64,000 nt of DNA from positions 4,774,001-4,838,000 of the forward strand of contig NZ_OZ245757.1 in the NCBI RefSeq assembly GCF_965227505.1. Direction: 5' to 3'. The notes below the pieces were generated by a model that saw only the letters and a list, made by a program, of their open reading frames with translations, had not been told where the DNA came from and searched no databases. The DNA is from Pelagibius sp965227505. GTDB lineage: Bacteria > Pseudomonadota > Alphaproteobacteria > Kiloniellales > Kiloniellaceae. Below, piece after piece: positions 8,628-16,869 of this stretch. The position numbers and the translations under genes were made by a program. How positions within the stretch are numbered: position 1 is the first letter of the stretch; the number at the start of each line of letters is the position of its first letter.

Positions 8628-9068
8628 GTGTTCTTCCTGAAGGATCTGCCGACCCAGGACATGCTGCAGGGCTACGCGGCGCGCTTTCCTGCCATGGACC
8701 CGTCGACCGTCGAGGACGCCCTGAAGCTGCTGCGCCGCGCCAGCTTGCTGCTGCGGGACCTGGAGGGCTACTTCGCTGCCCGGGGTCTGTCCCAGACCCG
8801 CTTCCTCATCCTCATCCTGCTCGACCGCGACCCCGGCGTTCACGGCCTCAGCGCCACCGCGATCGCCGATAAGCTGGACATTTCCAAGCCGATCGTCAGC
8901 AACACGCTGAAGGCGCTGGCCGGCGAGGGCCTGCTGGACATCACGGAAAATCCCGAAGACCGGCGCGCGCGCTGGGTGACCCTGACCACGAAGGGGCGCA
9001 AGCGCCTGCGTGCCCTGTTGCCCGGCTACTTTGCGGTGATCCAGGACTTCATGGCTGCGGGCGACTGA
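8628..9068 (+). CDS. MarR family transcriptional regulator
   Basis: A 146-residue winged-helix regulator starting at GTG with a good RBS (GGGAGGG). The DNA-binding helices lie in GLSATAIADKLDISKPIVSNTLKALAGEGL and the wing in ENPEDRRARWVTLTTKGRKRL, the classic MarR signature DRRxxxVxLTxxG. The N-terminal and C-terminal helices would form the dimer. It probably controls itself and the quinol monooxygenase upstream through the inverted repeat near 8279. No cysteine suited to thiol sensing is obvious. Confidence 0.87.
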   Translation: MFFLKDLPTQDMLQGYAARFPAMDPSTVEDALKLLRRASLLLRDLEGYFAARGLSQTRFLILILLDRDPGVHGLSATAIADKLDISKPIVSNTLKALAGEGLLDITENPEDRRARWVTLTTKGRKRLRALLPGYFAVIQDFMAAGD

Positions 9069-9077
9069 AGGCCTTTG

Positions 9078-9096
9078 CGCCCGGGCAGTCCGGGCG
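9078..9096. terminator. Hairpin between convergent MarR and hutC genes
   Basis: CGCCCGG and CCGGGCG form a 7-bp stem with a 5-base loop in the 33-bp gap between the convergent gene ends. There is no clear U-tract, so termination is only suggested. Confidence 0.3.
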
Positions 9097-9101
9097 TCGC
9101 C

Positions 9102-9869
9102 CTAGCTGTCCGCCTGCCCGGCGGCAAAGCGGCCGCCCAGGCGGTAGCGGTCGCCGGGATGGAGCAGGCGCGCCCAGGTGACCGGCAGACCGCGCGACCA
9201 AGTGTGACGGCGCAGCAGCAGGCAGGGCGTGCCTGCGGCGATCTCCAGCAGCCGGCGTTCCTCCTTGCTCGGCGCGACGGCCATGACAACATGCTCCGCC
9301 TCGCTCAAGGGCGCCGCTTCCATCAGATAGTGGTGCGGCGTGATCGCCGTGAAGTCCTGCGCCATGTAGTCCGGCGCCGCGGCCGGGTTGACGTAGCGGT
9401 CCTCCAGTTGGATCGGCAGGCCGTTTTCCCGGTGCACGATGATCGAATGAAACAGCGTTGCGCCGCGCTCCAGGCCCAGCAGCCGCGCTTCCAGCGCACG
9501 CGCCTTTTCCCGCCGCAGCAGGCAGACTTCGGCGGCATGGCTGTGGCCGCGGCTGGCGATCTCCTCGGCGATGTTGCGGATCGCCAGCACTTCAGACTGC
9601 GGCTTGGCGGCGGCGGCCACGAAGGTGCCGGCGCCCTGCACCCGCTCCAGCCAGCCCTCCGCCGTCAGTTCGCGCAGGGCGCGGTGCACCGTCATCCGGC
9701 TGACGCCCTGTTCGCGGGTCAGCTCGTTCTCCGAGGGCACCCGCGCGCCCTCCGCCCAGTCGCCGGCGAGGATCCGGCCGACGATGTAGTCCTTGACCTG
9801 CTGATAGAGCGGCGGGTCGTCGCGCAGGCTGGCGGCGGTCGACGCGGAACCGGAAGCGGAAGAGGACAT
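9102..9869 (-). CDS. hutC: Histidine utilization repressor HutC (GntR/UTRA)
   Basis: The repressor of the hut genes, released by urocanate in characterised homologues. The ATG at 9869 gives 255 residues; the longer frame runs into the operator. The GntR winged helix spans about residues 15-85 (PLYQQVKDYIVGRILAGDW, VPSENELTREQGVSRMTVHRALRELTAEGWLERVQGAGTFVA). The UTRA ligand domain follows, with the typical LLRREKARALEARLLGL and FHSIIVHRENGLPIQLEDRYVNP. It is divergent from hutG, and the TTGTATATACAA operator between them implies autoregulation. The same core sits before hutU, between hutI and hutF, and before an mttB-like gene. Confidence 0.94.
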   Translation of the reverse strand: MSSSASGSASTAASLRDDPPLYQQVKDYIVGRILAGDWAEGARVPSENELTREQGVSRMTVHRALRELTAEGWLERVQGAGTFVAAAAKPQSEVLAIRNIAEEIASRGHSHAAEVCLLRREKARALEARLLGLERGATLFHSIIVHRENGLPIQLEDRYVNPAAAPDYMAQDFTAITPHHYLMEAAPLSEAEHVVMAVAPSKEERRLLEIAAGTPCLLLRRHTWSRGLPVTWARLLHPGDRYRLGGRFAAGQADS

Positions 9870-9912
9870 GGGGCGTAAAGGTTTCCCTTCGCGGGTGACC
9901 CGGGGGCGCAAA

Positions 9913-9926
9913 CTTGTATATACAAG
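9913..9926. promoter_or_regulatory. HutC-type operator between hutC and hutG
   Basis: CTTGTATATACAAG is a 14-bp perfect palindrome with the same core as at hutU. A second degenerate half site, GGTATACAAA, follows at 9930. Its position between divergent starts fits control of both genes. Confidence 0.87.
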
Positions 9927-10015
9927 ACCGGTATACAAAAGCGCGGCCGTTCTGGCCAGCGCGCTACGGGTCAGGTGACCGTCGCGGGCCGGCGGCGTTG
10001 TCGGGAAGGATGTTC

Positions 10016-10825
10016 ATGGAGCTGTTCACCTTTACACAAGGGGCGCTGCCGCTATTGGTCTCCATGCCCCACAGCGGTACCTACATTCCGCCGGAGATCG
10101 CGGCGCGGATGACCGATGCGGGCCGCGCGGTTCCCGACACCGACTGGCATATTCCCCAGCTCTACGACTTCCTCGCCGACCTCGATGTCTCGGTGTTGCA
10201 GGCCACTCACGCGCGCTATGTGGTGGACCTGAACCGTGCGCCTGACGGCGCGGTGCTCTATGCCGGCGCCGACAACACGGAACTCTGCCCGACGGCCACC
10301 TTCGACCGCGAGGCGATCTACCTGAAGGGGGAGGCGCCGACGCCGGGGGAGGTGATCGAGCGGCGCGAGACCTACTGGCAGCCCTACCACGACCGCATCG
10401 CCGCCGAGTTGGCGGCGCTGAAGGCCCGCCACGGTATCGCCCTGCTGTGGGACGCCCATTCGATCCGCAGCCAGGTGCCGCGCTTTTTCGATGGGCGGCT
10501 GCCGGATCTGAACCTGGGCACCGGCGACGGCGCCGCAGCGGCGCCCGAACTGCTGGACATCCTGACGGCGGTGGCGCGGGAGGCGGAGGCGGTGGGCTAC
10601 AGCCACGCCGCCAACGGCCGCTTCAAGGGCGGCTACATCACCCGCCACCACGGCCAGCCTGAAGCGGGCATCCACGCGGTGCAACTGGAACTCTCCCAGA
10701 TCACCTATATGGACGAGGACCCGCCCTTCGCCCTGCGCGAGGAGCTGGCGGAGCAGGTGCGCCCGGTGCTGGCCGGCCTGGTGCAGACCATGCTCGCCTG
10801 GGCGGAGATGGCGGTGGACGACTAG
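10016..10825 (+). CDS. hutG: N-formylglutamate deformylase
   Basis: This enzyme hydrolyses N-formylglutamate to glutamate and formate, the last step of the five-enzyme histidine route. The start at 10016 has a GGAAGGA ribosome site 6 bases ahead; the ATG at 10010 is too close to it. The 269-residue product shows family blocks LLVSMPHSGTYIPPEI, DTDWHIPQLYDFL, ARYVVDLNRAPDG, LLWDAHSIRSQVPRFF and RFKGGYITRHHGQP. It needs HutF, which is encoded 1.7 kb away. The operator at 9913-9926 lies about 90 bases upstream. Confidence 0.95.
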   Translation: MELFTFTQGALPLLVSMPHSGTYIPPEIAARMTDAGRAVPDTDWHIPQLYDFLADLDVSVLQATHARYVVDLNRAPDGAVLYAGADNTELCPTATFDREAIYLKGEAPTPGEVIERRETYWQPYHDRIAAELAALKARHGIALLWDAHSIRSQVPRFFDGRLPDLNLGTGDGAAAAPELLDILTAVAREAEAVGYSHAANGRFKGGYITRHHGQPEAGIHAVQLELSQITYMDEDPPFALREELAEQVRPVLAGLVQTMLAWAEMAVDD

Positions 10826-10912
10826 TTGGACCGTCCCTGTCCCGGGCCTGTTCCGGCTGCGGCAGGAGACCGAGATGGTCATCGGACCTGGCGGCCTGAG
10901 AGCAGAACCAAT

Positions 10913-11122
10913 GTCCCCCTCACCCAGCTTCGGCCCATCGTTACTGCAAGGGGCTCGCTGCGCTCACCAAGCCTGCGCAACCCTCTCCCGCCAGGGGAGA
11001 GGGTTTGTCTGTGTGGTGCGTCTGCCCTTTCTCCCTCTCCCCTTTTGGGAGAGGGAGGGGCCCGCGAAGCGGGAGGGTGAGGGGGAGATCAGCATCCCGC
11101 AAAGCGGGAGGGTGAGGGGGAG
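10913..11122. repeat. Dispersed CCCTCTCCC/GGGAGAGGG repeat, copy 1
   Basis: This fills the gap between convergent hutG and hutI. It is built of hairpins of the CCCTCTCC...GGAGAGGG kind, bounded by CCCCTCACCC and its complement GGGTGAGGGG. A 48-bp block (10956-11003) is identical to one at 38696-38743. The end of the element is itself duplicated (about 11061-11087 and 11093-11122). Apart from this, the 300-base gap holds nothing recognisable. Confidence 0.8.
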
Positions 11123-11127
11123 CTTTG

Positions 11128-12366
11128 TCAGCCCCCAAGCACGATCTTTCCGGCTTTCACCACTTGCTTGCAGGGGTTGGCGCCGAAGCGGTAGGCGAGT
11201 TCGGCCGGGTGGTCGATGTCCCAGAACGCCAGGTCGGCGGCCTTGCCGACCTCCAGGGTGCCGTGGGTCGCCTGCATGCCCAGGGCGCGGGCGGCGTTGC
11301 GCGTTATGCCGGTGAGCGCTTCTTCCGGGGTCAGGCGGAAGAGGGTGCAGCCCATGTTCAGCATCAGCAGGAGTGAGGTGACCGGCGAGGAACCGGGGTT
11401 GCAGTCGCTGGCGAGCGCTATGGGCACGCCGGCGCCGCGCAGCGCCTCCAGCGGCGGGCGCTGGCGTTCGCGCAGGAAGTAAAAGGCGCCGGGCAGCAGC
11501 ACGGCGACGGTCCCCGCCGCCGCCATGGCGCGCACGCCGTCGTCGCCGGTGTATTCCAGGTGGTCGGCGGAGAGCGCCTCGAAGCGGGCGGCGAGCGCGG
11601 CGCCGTGCAGGTCGGAGAGCTGGTCGGCATGAAGCTTCACCGGCAGGCCGGCAGCCTGGGCGGCCTCGAAGACCCGCGCAACCTGCTCCGGATAAAAGGC
11701 GATGCGCTCACAGAAGGCGTCCACCGCGTCGGCGAGACCGGAGGCCGCGACCTCCGGCATCATGGCGATGACCGCGTCGATGTAATCCTCCGGGTGGCCG
11801 TCGTATTCCGGCGGCAGGGCGTGGGCGCCCAGGAACGTGGTGCGAACGGTGACGGGTTCGGCGGCGCCGAGCCGCCGCGCCACCCGCAGCATCTTCAACT
11901 CGTCTTCCAGCGTCAGGCCGTAACCGGACTTGATCTCGATGGTGGTCACGCCCTCGGCCATGAAAGCCCTCAGGCGTTTCAGCGCGGCGTCGAACAGCGT
12001 GTCTTCGCTGGCCGCGCGGGTCTGGGCAACGGTGAAGCGGATGCCGCCGCCGGCCCGGGCGATCTCCTCGTAGGACGCCCCCTTCAGCCGCAGCTCGAAC
12101 TCGCGCGCCCGGTCGCCGCCGAACACCAGGTGGGTATGACAGTCGATGAGGCCGGGGGTGATCCAGCACCCCCCGGCATCGTGCACTTCAGAGGCCAGAT
12201 CGGCGGCTGCGCCTGGCAAGGTCGCGGCGGGGCCCAGCCAAGCGATCTCGCCGCCAGCCACGGCCAGGGCGGCGTCTTCGACCGCGCCATAGGGCGCGCG
12301 CTCGCTGTCGGGCTCGCCGCACGCCATGGTGGCCAGGCGCGCGCCGGTCCAGAGATGGTCCCACAT
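11128..12366 (-). CDS. hutI: Imidazolonepropionase
   Basis: This metal-dependent amidohydrolase opens imidazolone propionate to formiminoglutamate, the third step of histidine breakdown. Starting at MWDHLW (12366) gives 412 residues, the normal family size; an ATG six codons upstream (12384) is possible. Metal ligands are in GLIDCHTHLVFGGD (His77 and His79), LHADQLSD and ASDCNPGSSPV. IEIKSGYGL and TFLGAHALPPEY are also typical. It is divergent from hutF, with a HutC-type operator between them. Confidence 0.95.
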   Translation of the reverse strand: MWDHLWTGARLATMACGEPDSERAPYGAVEDAALAVAGGEIAWLGPAATLPGAAADLASEVHDAGGCWITPGLIDCHTHLVFGGDRAREFELRLKGASYEEIARAGGGIRFTVAQTRAASEDTLFDAALKRLRAFMAEGVTTIEIKSGYGLTLEDELKMLRVARRLGAAEPVTVRTTFLGAHALPPEYDGHPEDYIDAVIAMMPEVAASGLADAVDAFCERIAFYPEQVARVFEAAQAAGLPVKLHADQLSDLHGAALAARFEALSADHLEYTGDDGVRAMAAAGTVAVLLPGAFYFLRERQRPPLEALRGAGVPIALASDCNPGSSPVTSLLLMLNMGCTLFRLTPEEALTGITRNAARALGMQATHGTLEVGKAADLAFWDIDHPAELAYRFGANPCKQVVKAGKIVLGG

Positions 12367-12413
12367 AGGCTGCCGCTTCCCCATTTCACGGCGATACCGA
12401 TTTTGCGGCGTAA

Positions 12414-12427
12414 GTTGTATATACAAC
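12414..12427. promoter_or_regulatory. HutC-type operator between hutI and hutF
   Basis: GTTGTATATACAAC is a 14-bp perfect palindrome in the 127-bp divergent region, 48 bases before hutI and 67 before hutF. It has the same 12-bp core as the sites at hutU and hutC/hutG. Confidence 0.87.
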
Positions 12428-12493
12428 CTGCCTGGCATACGCTTGCTTTGCCCATCACGCAAGCGCAGCCGTTTCTACCCATAGCAGGTCAAG

Positions 12494-13900
12494 ATGACAT
12501 TCCATACGCTTTTCGCGTCCCAAGCTCTGCTCCCGGAAGGCTGGGCCGACAACGTGCTTCTGGAGGTTGATGCCCGGGGCGACCTCGGTCAGATCACGCG
12601 AGGAGTTGCCGCCCAGGCGTTGCCAGACAAGGCCGTCCGGCTGGCCGGGCCGGTGGTGGCGGGCATGCCGAACCTGCACAGCCATGCCTTCCAGCGCGCC
12701 ATCGCCGGCCTCGGCGAACACAGGCCGGCAGGCGCTACCGCCGAAGACTCCTTCTGGACCTGGCGGGAGGTGATGTACCGCTTCGTCGGCCGCCTCGATC
12801 CCGATCAGGTCCAGGCCATTGCGGCCCAGCTTTATGTCGAGATGTTAAAGGCGGGCTACACCGCGGTCGGCGAGTTTCACTATCTGCATCATGGGCCTGA
12901 CGGGCGCCCTTACGACGACCGGGCGGAGATGTCCCGGCGCACCATCGCCGCCGCCGGCGAGACCGGGATCGGCATCACCCAGCTGCCGGTGCTCTACGGC
13001 TACGGCGGTTTCGGCGCTCAGACAGCCGGTGAAGGCCAGAAACGATTTCTGAACGATCCCAAAGGCTTGTTGGTCATCGTTGAGGCGCTTCAGAAATCAC
13101 ATGAAGGCGATCCGCAGGTACGGATCGGCTTGGCGCCGCACTCCCTGCGCGCGGTCACACTTGAGACTTTGGATGAAGCGGTGGGCGGCCTCACGGCGCT
13201 GGATGCGACGGCGCCGATCCACCTGCACATCGCCGAGCAGATCAAGGAGGTGGAGGACTGCCTCGCCTGGTCCGGCAGGCGCCCGGTGGAATGGCTGTTT
13301 GCCAACCATGCGCCGGACCGCCGCTGGTGCCTGATCCACGCGACCCACATGAGCCCGCAGGAGACGGCGGACCTGGCGGCCAGCGGGGCGGTCGCCGGGC
13401 TCTGTCCGACCACCGAGGCCAACCTCGGCGACGGCCTCTTTCCGGCGGCGGACTATCTGCGCGCCGGTGGCGCCTGGGGCATCGGCTCCGACAGCCATAT
13501 CTCTGTCAGCCCGGTCGAGGAACTGCGCTGGCTGGAGTACGGCGAGCGCCCGGCGACCCGGCGCCGCAACGTGCTGGCGGGCGAGGCGGGACCGGCCGCG
13601 GCCCTCGGCCACCGGCTCTACACGGACGCGCTCGCCGGCGGGGCGCAGGCCCTCGGCCGGCCCATCGGTGCCATCGAGACCGGGCGGCGTGCCGACCTTG
13701 TGGTTCTGGATGGCGCCGCGCCGCCGCTCAGCGACCTGCCGCGTGAGCGCTTGCTCGATGCCCTGGTCTTTGCCGGCAACCGCAACCCGGTGCGCGACGT
13801 CATGGTCGGCGGCCAGTGGGTGGTCTGCGAGGGCTCCCATAAGGACGAGCGTGCGGTGCTGGAGCGCTACCGCGCCGTCCTCCGGGACCTGCTGTCCTAA
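12494..13900 (+). CDS. hutF: Formimidoylglutamate deiminase
   Basis: HutF deaminates N-formimino-glutamate to N-formylglutamate, which HutG then cleaves. The 468-residue amidohydrolase shows its metal site in PNLHSHAFQRAIAG (His62 and His64), with VGEFHYLHHGPDG, HLHIAEQIKEVEDC, LIHATHMSPQET and GSDSHISVSPVEELRWLEYG further on. The last carries the catalytic aspartate and marks the HutF subgroup. Presence of both HutF and HutG, with no HutH or one-step HutG-type arginase, defines the two-step branch. It is likely repressed through the operator at 12414-12427. Confidence 0.95.
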   Translation: MTFHTLFASQALLPEGWADNVLLEVDARGDLGQITRGVAAQALPDKAVRLAGPVVAGMPNLHSHAFQRAIAGLGEHRPAGATAEDSFWTWREVMYRFVGRLDPDQVQAIAAQLYVEMLKAGYTAVGEFHYLHHGPDGRPYDDRAEMSRRTIAAAGETGIGITQLPVLYGYGGFGAQTAGEGQKRFLNDPKGLLVIVEALQKSHEGDPQVRIGLAPHSLRAVTLETLDEAVGGLTALDATAPIHLHIAEQIKEVEDCLAWSGRRPVEWLFANHAPDRRWCLIHATHMSPQETADLAASGAVAGLCPTTEANLGDGLFPAADYLRAGGAWGIGSDSHISVSPVEELRWLEYGERPATRRRNVLAGEAGPAAALGHRLYTDALAGGAQALGRPIGAIETGRRADLVVLDGAAPPLSDLPRERLLDALVFAGNRNPVRDVMVGGQWVVCEGSHKDERAVLERYRAVLRDLLS

Positions 13901-13997
13901 CCGGCATAGTCGCCGCCATCACACCTTTCTTCCGGAAATCCTGCCCGGCGCCGTAGCCGGCTGCCCGCGCAGCCGCCTGCCTGCCGCGACGGCCGGC

Positions 13998-14026
13998 TTG
14001 ACTCGCAGAGCTGGATGCTTTATTTA
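13998..14026 (+). promoter_or_regulatory. Promoter and AT-rich operator for the ArsR gene cluster
   Basis: TTGACT, a 17-bp spacer and TATTTA form a good sigma70-like promoter 37 bases before the ArsR start. The following AT-rich segment contains the TTAATTAA palindrome (about 14036-14043), a plausible operator for the regulator. Confidence 0.6.
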
Positions 14027-14062
14027 ACAGATCTATTAATTAACATGATGGTTTAATACAGC

Positions 14063-14410
14063 ATGCCCAGCGACGCCCTCAGTACGACCTTCGCCGCCCT
14101 TGCCGATCCCACGCGCCGGGCGATCCTGGCGCGGCTTTCCGACGGCGCGGCGACGGTGGGCGAACTGGCCGAGCCCTTCGAGATGAGCATGCCGGCGGTC
14201 TCCCGGCACCTGAAGGTGCTGGAGCGGGCCGGACTCATCACCCGCGGGCGCGCGGCGCAGTGGCGCCCCTGCCAGCTCGAGGCCGGGCCGCTGAAGGATG
14301 CGACCGACTGGCTGGAGCGCTACCGCCGCTTCTGGGAGCAGAGCTTCGACCGCCTGGACGACTACCTGAAGGAACTGCAAAGCAGCCGCACGCCGAAGAA
14401 GAAGAGTTAG
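14063..14410 (+). CDS. ArsR family transcriptional regulator
   Basis: A 115-residue winged-helix regulator. FAALADPTRRAILARLSDGAATVGELAEPFEMSMPAVSRHLKVLERAGLITRGRAAQWRPC is the complete HTH and wing of the subgroup that accompanies AHSA1/START-domain genes. No metal-binding cysteine motif (CVC) is present, so it is not a metal sensor of the SmtB/ArsR kind. It heads a same-strand series with three START-domain genes and probably represses it. Confidence 0.9.
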   Translation: MPSDALSTTFAALADPTRRAILARLSDGAATVGELAEPFEMSMPAVSRHLKVLERAGLITRGRAAQWRPCQLEAGPLKDATDWLERYRRFWEQSFDRLDDYLKELQSSRTPKKKS

Positions 14411-14448
14411 CGCGTAGCCCTCCGATCCCCCCAACAAAGGAGAAGACC

Positions 14449-14946
14449 ATGACAGCCCTGGCCGATCGCCACACAGTTGAGATCCCGCCGCTGACCCTGA
14501 CCCGGCACTTCGCTGCGCCCCGCGCGCTGGTCTTCGAGGCCTGGACCACCGCCGACCACCTGTCGCGCTGGTCCTATCCCGCGGACTTCACGGTGGTCGA
14601 CTGTGTTGTGGATTTCCGCGTCGGCGGCAGCTCCGAGGTTGTCATGCGCTCGCCGGAGGGTGAGCTCTTCCACTGGCGCAACCGCTATCGGGAGATCGTC
14701 ACGCCGGAGCGCATCGTTGTCGCCAACGCGATCCTGTCCCGCATGCCCCCGGACGGCCCGCTGACACCGCTGTTCGACGCCGCTGCCACCATAACCTTCG
14801 CCGACGAAGCGGGTGGCACGCGGCTGACGCTCGAGGCCGCCGTCGAAAAGCTTCACGATCCGGCGGCGGCACCCCTGGCGGCGGCCATGGAGCCGGGCTG
14901 GACTGACGGCCTGGACCACCTCGCGGCCTACCTCCGCGAGCTCTGA
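14449..14946 (+). CDS. SRPBCC (AHSA1/START-like) domain protein 1
   Basis: A 165-residue START/Bet v1-fold protein of the AHSA1 family, with a hydrophobic cavity for an unknown ligand. The start ATG has an AAAGGAGAA ribosome site. Typical parts are LTRHFAAPRALVFEAWTTADHLSRWSYP, FRVGGSSEVVMRSPEG, YREIVTPERIVVANAI and the closing GWTDGLDHLAAYL. It follows the ArsR gene by 38 bases. Unlike the next two paralogues it lacks a Cys-Cys pair after the GG motif. Confidence 0.85.
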   Translation: MTALADRHTVEIPPLTLTRHFAAPRALVFEAWTTADHLSRWSYPADFTVVDCVVDFRVGGSSEVVMRSPEGELFHWRNRYREIVTPERIVVANAILSRMPPDGPLTPLFDAAATITFADEAGGTRLTLEAAVEKLHDPAAAPLAAAMEPGWTDGLDHLAAYLREL

Positions 14947-14962
14947 GCGGAGGGCGGGTCCG

Positions 14963-15496
14963 ATGTACCTGCAGGCCGCCGGTATCGCCGCCGAGGACCG
15001 CGCGCTTTTCATCGCCCGTGTTTTCGATGCGCCGCGCGACCTCGTGTTCAAGGTCTGGACCCGGCCGGAGCACATCGTCCATTGGGCCGTGCCGCCGGGC
15101 TTCAGCCTCCTGTCCTGCGAGGAAGATCTGCGCCGTGGCGGCCGCCATGCCTGCTGCCTCCGCTCGCCCGATGGCAGCACCTTTCGTCTCGGCGGGGTCT
15201 ACTGTGCGGTGACACCACCGGAACGCCTAGTCTCCACCTTCACGGCTTCGGGCGACACCGGCGTATCCGGCCGGGAGACCCTGGTCACCGTCACCTTCGA
15301 GGATGTCGGCGGGAGTCTCGGTGACGGGCGCGGGCCCCTAACCCGCCTGTCGCTGCGCCAGGGTCGCTTCGATGGCGCGGCGGAACGTGATGTCCACGCC
15401 GTGGCGATGGCCGCCTGCTTCGACCGGGTCGCCGCGCGCCTGGCGGTGCTGCAGCGCGGCGAACCGGCGGCGGTGCGGGAACTGCAGGCCGTGTGA
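14963..15496 (+). CDS. SRPBCC (AHSA1/START-like) domain protein 2
   Basis: A 177-residue paralogue of the preceding protein, starting 16 bases after it. It has the same layout: IARVFDAPRDLVFKVWTRPEHIVHWAVPPGF, then a Cys-Cys pair in GGRHACCLRSPDG, and VYCAVTPPERLVSTF. The C-terminus is extended by about 15 residues compared with its neighbours. The ligand is unknown; the tandem arrangement suggests duplication within the operon. Confidence 0.82.
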   Translation: MYLQAAGIAAEDRALFIARVFDAPRDLVFKVWTRPEHIVHWAVPPGFSLLSCEEDLRRGGRHACCLRSPDGSTFRLGGVYCAVTPPERLVSTFTASGDTGVSGRETLVTVTFEDVGGSLGDGRGPLTRLSLRQGRFDGAAERDVHAVAMAACFDRVAARLAVLQRGEPAAVRELQAV

Positions 15497-15528
15497 AGAC
15501 ACCCCTGTTTCTCTTGAGGACCAACGAT

Positions 15529-15999
15529 ATGAAAGCCACAGCAAGCATCGTTGAACCCGCCGAGCGGACTCTGGTGATCGAGCGTCTCTTCGAGGCGCCG
15601 CGGGCGCTGGTGTTTAAGGTCTGGACCCAGCCGGAGCACCTGGTGCGCTGGTTCGCGCCGCGCGGTTTCACGCTCTCCGCCTGCGACTTCGATATCCGGC
15701 CCGGCGGCGCCTACCGCTGCTGCATGACCAGCGAAGCGGGCGAGGAGCATTGGCTGCGCGGCGTCTACCGCGAGATCGTGGCGCCGGAGCGCCTGGTCTT
15801 CACCCACGGCTGGGAAGGCGAGGACGGCGCGGTCAAGGACGACACGCTGGTGACCGCCGTCTTCATCGCCGAAGGCGACAGAACGCGGCTGCGCTTCCAC
15901 CAGGCCCTCTTTACCAGCGAAAGCGCCCGCGATTCGCATCGGGGCGGCTGGGAAAGCTGCTTCGACAGGCTCGACGACTACCTAGCCGACACGCCCTGA
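15529..15999 (+). CDS. SRPBCC (AHSA1/START-like) domain protein 3
   Basis: The third AHSA1-family paralogue, 156 residues from the ATG at 15529 (GAGGA ribosome site about 9 bases ahead; the earlier GTG overlaps the previous gene). The pattern is LVIERLFEAPRALVFKVWTQPEHLVRWFAPRGF, GGAYRCCMTSEAGEEHWLRGVYREIVAPERLVFTHGW and GGWESCFDRLDDYL. It shares the Cys-Cys pair with paralogue 2 and is closest to the family consensus. Confidence 0.86.
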   Translation: MKATASIVEPAERTLVIERLFEAPRALVFKVWTQPEHLVRWFAPRGFTLSACDFDIRPGGAYRCCMTSEAGEEHWLRGVYREIVAPERLVFTHGWEGEDGAVKDDTLVTAVFIAEGDRTRLRFHQALFTSESARDSHRGGWESCFDRLDDYLADTP

Positions 16000-16038
16000 C
16001 AGGCACAAGCGGCTGCACTTTGTTCAGGAGGAAGGACC

Positions 16039-16749
16039 ATGACATCGCAGAAGATCGTTTCCCGCGAAGACTGGCTCGCGGCACGGAAAGCGCTGTTGGC
16101 GAAGGAGAAGGACCTGACGCGGCGGCGCGACGCGCTGGCCGCCGAACGCCGCGCGCTGCCCTGGGTCAGGATCGAGAAGCCCTACGTCTTCGAATCACCG
16201 GACGGCCGGCAGACGCTGGCAGACCTTTTCGACGGGCGCAGTCAGTTGATCGTGCAGCACTTCATGCTGGGGCCCGGCTGGGAGGAGGGCTGCATCGGCT
16301 GCTCCTTCTGCGCCGATCACGTGGACGGCGCCAATCTTCACCTGCGCCACCACGATGTTTCCTTCGTGGCCATTTCCCGCGCGCCGATTTCGGAAATCGA
16401 GGCCTTCAAGACCCGCATGGGCTGGCGCTTCCCCTGGGTCTCCTCCTTTGGCAGCGACTTCAACTATGACTTCCAGGTCTCCTTTACCCCCGAGGACCAG
16501 GCGCGCGGACGGGTCGTCTACAACTTCGAGGAAAGCGAGTTCCTATGCGAGGAACTGGCCGGCACCAGCGTCTTCGCCAGGGACGAGACCGGCGCCGTCT
16601 TCCACACCTATTCCTGCTACGCCCGGGGCGACGAACATTTGCTCGGCGCCTACAACTATCTCGACCTCACGCCCAAAGGCCGCAACGAGACCGGCCCGCG
16701 CCACGACCTGATGGACTGGGTGCGCCTGCACGACCGCTACCCGGCCTGA
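16039..16749 (+). CDS. DUF899 family thioredoxin-like protein
   Basis: A 236-residue DUF899 protein. The N-terminal helix WLAARKALLAKEKDLTRRRDALAAERRALPWV is the family hallmark. It is followed by a thioredoxin-like core with GPGWEEGCIGCSFCADHVDG (Cys-x-x-Cys-x-x-Cys) near residues 83-100, FPWVSSFGSDFNYDF, and VFHTYSCYARGDEHLLGAYNYLDLTPKGRNE. Family members often sit beside AHSA1 and ArsR genes, as here. Biochemical function is not established; the cysteines suggest redox chemistry. An AGGAGGAAG ribosome site precedes the ATG. Confidence 0.88.
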   Translation: MTSQKIVSREDWLAARKALLAKEKDLTRRRDALAAERRALPWVRIEKPYVFESPDGRQTLADLFDGRSQLIVQHFMLGPGWEEGCIGCSFCADHVDGANLHLRHHDVSFVAISRAPISEIEAFKTRMGWRFPWVSSFGSDFNYDFQVSFTPEDQARGRVVYNFEESEFLCEELAGTSVFARDETGAVFHTYSCYARGDEHLLGAYNYLDLTPKGRNETGPRHDLMDWVRLHDRYPA

Positions 16750-16775
16750 AGCCGTTCAGGCGGGTCCAGCAAAAA

Positions 16776-16799
16776 GGGCGGCATCGCGCGATGACGCCC
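16776..16799 (-). terminator. Hairpin after the DUF899 gene
   Basis: GGGCG...CGCCC encloses CATCGCGCGATG, giving a long near-perfect hairpin. Read on the minus strand it is followed by five T residues, the form of an intrinsic terminator, though no minus-strand gene ends here. On the plus strand it would follow the DUF899 gene but lacks a strong U-tract. Confidence 0.4.
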
Positions 16800-16869
16800 C
16801 TTGATAATTTCTGTAGGTGCACAATTCTCCTGGCGTATCTAAGCTCCCGTCTGCCCCATTGATCGGGAG

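Noticed and set aside
10913..11122. CRISPR array
   Set aside because: The repeated units are hairpins of differing length without regular spacers or cas genes.
14260..14448. Longer N-terminal extension of the first START-domain gene
   Set aside because: It overlaps the ArsR gene in another frame; the ATG at 14449 has a strong AAAGGAG site and gives the normal family length.
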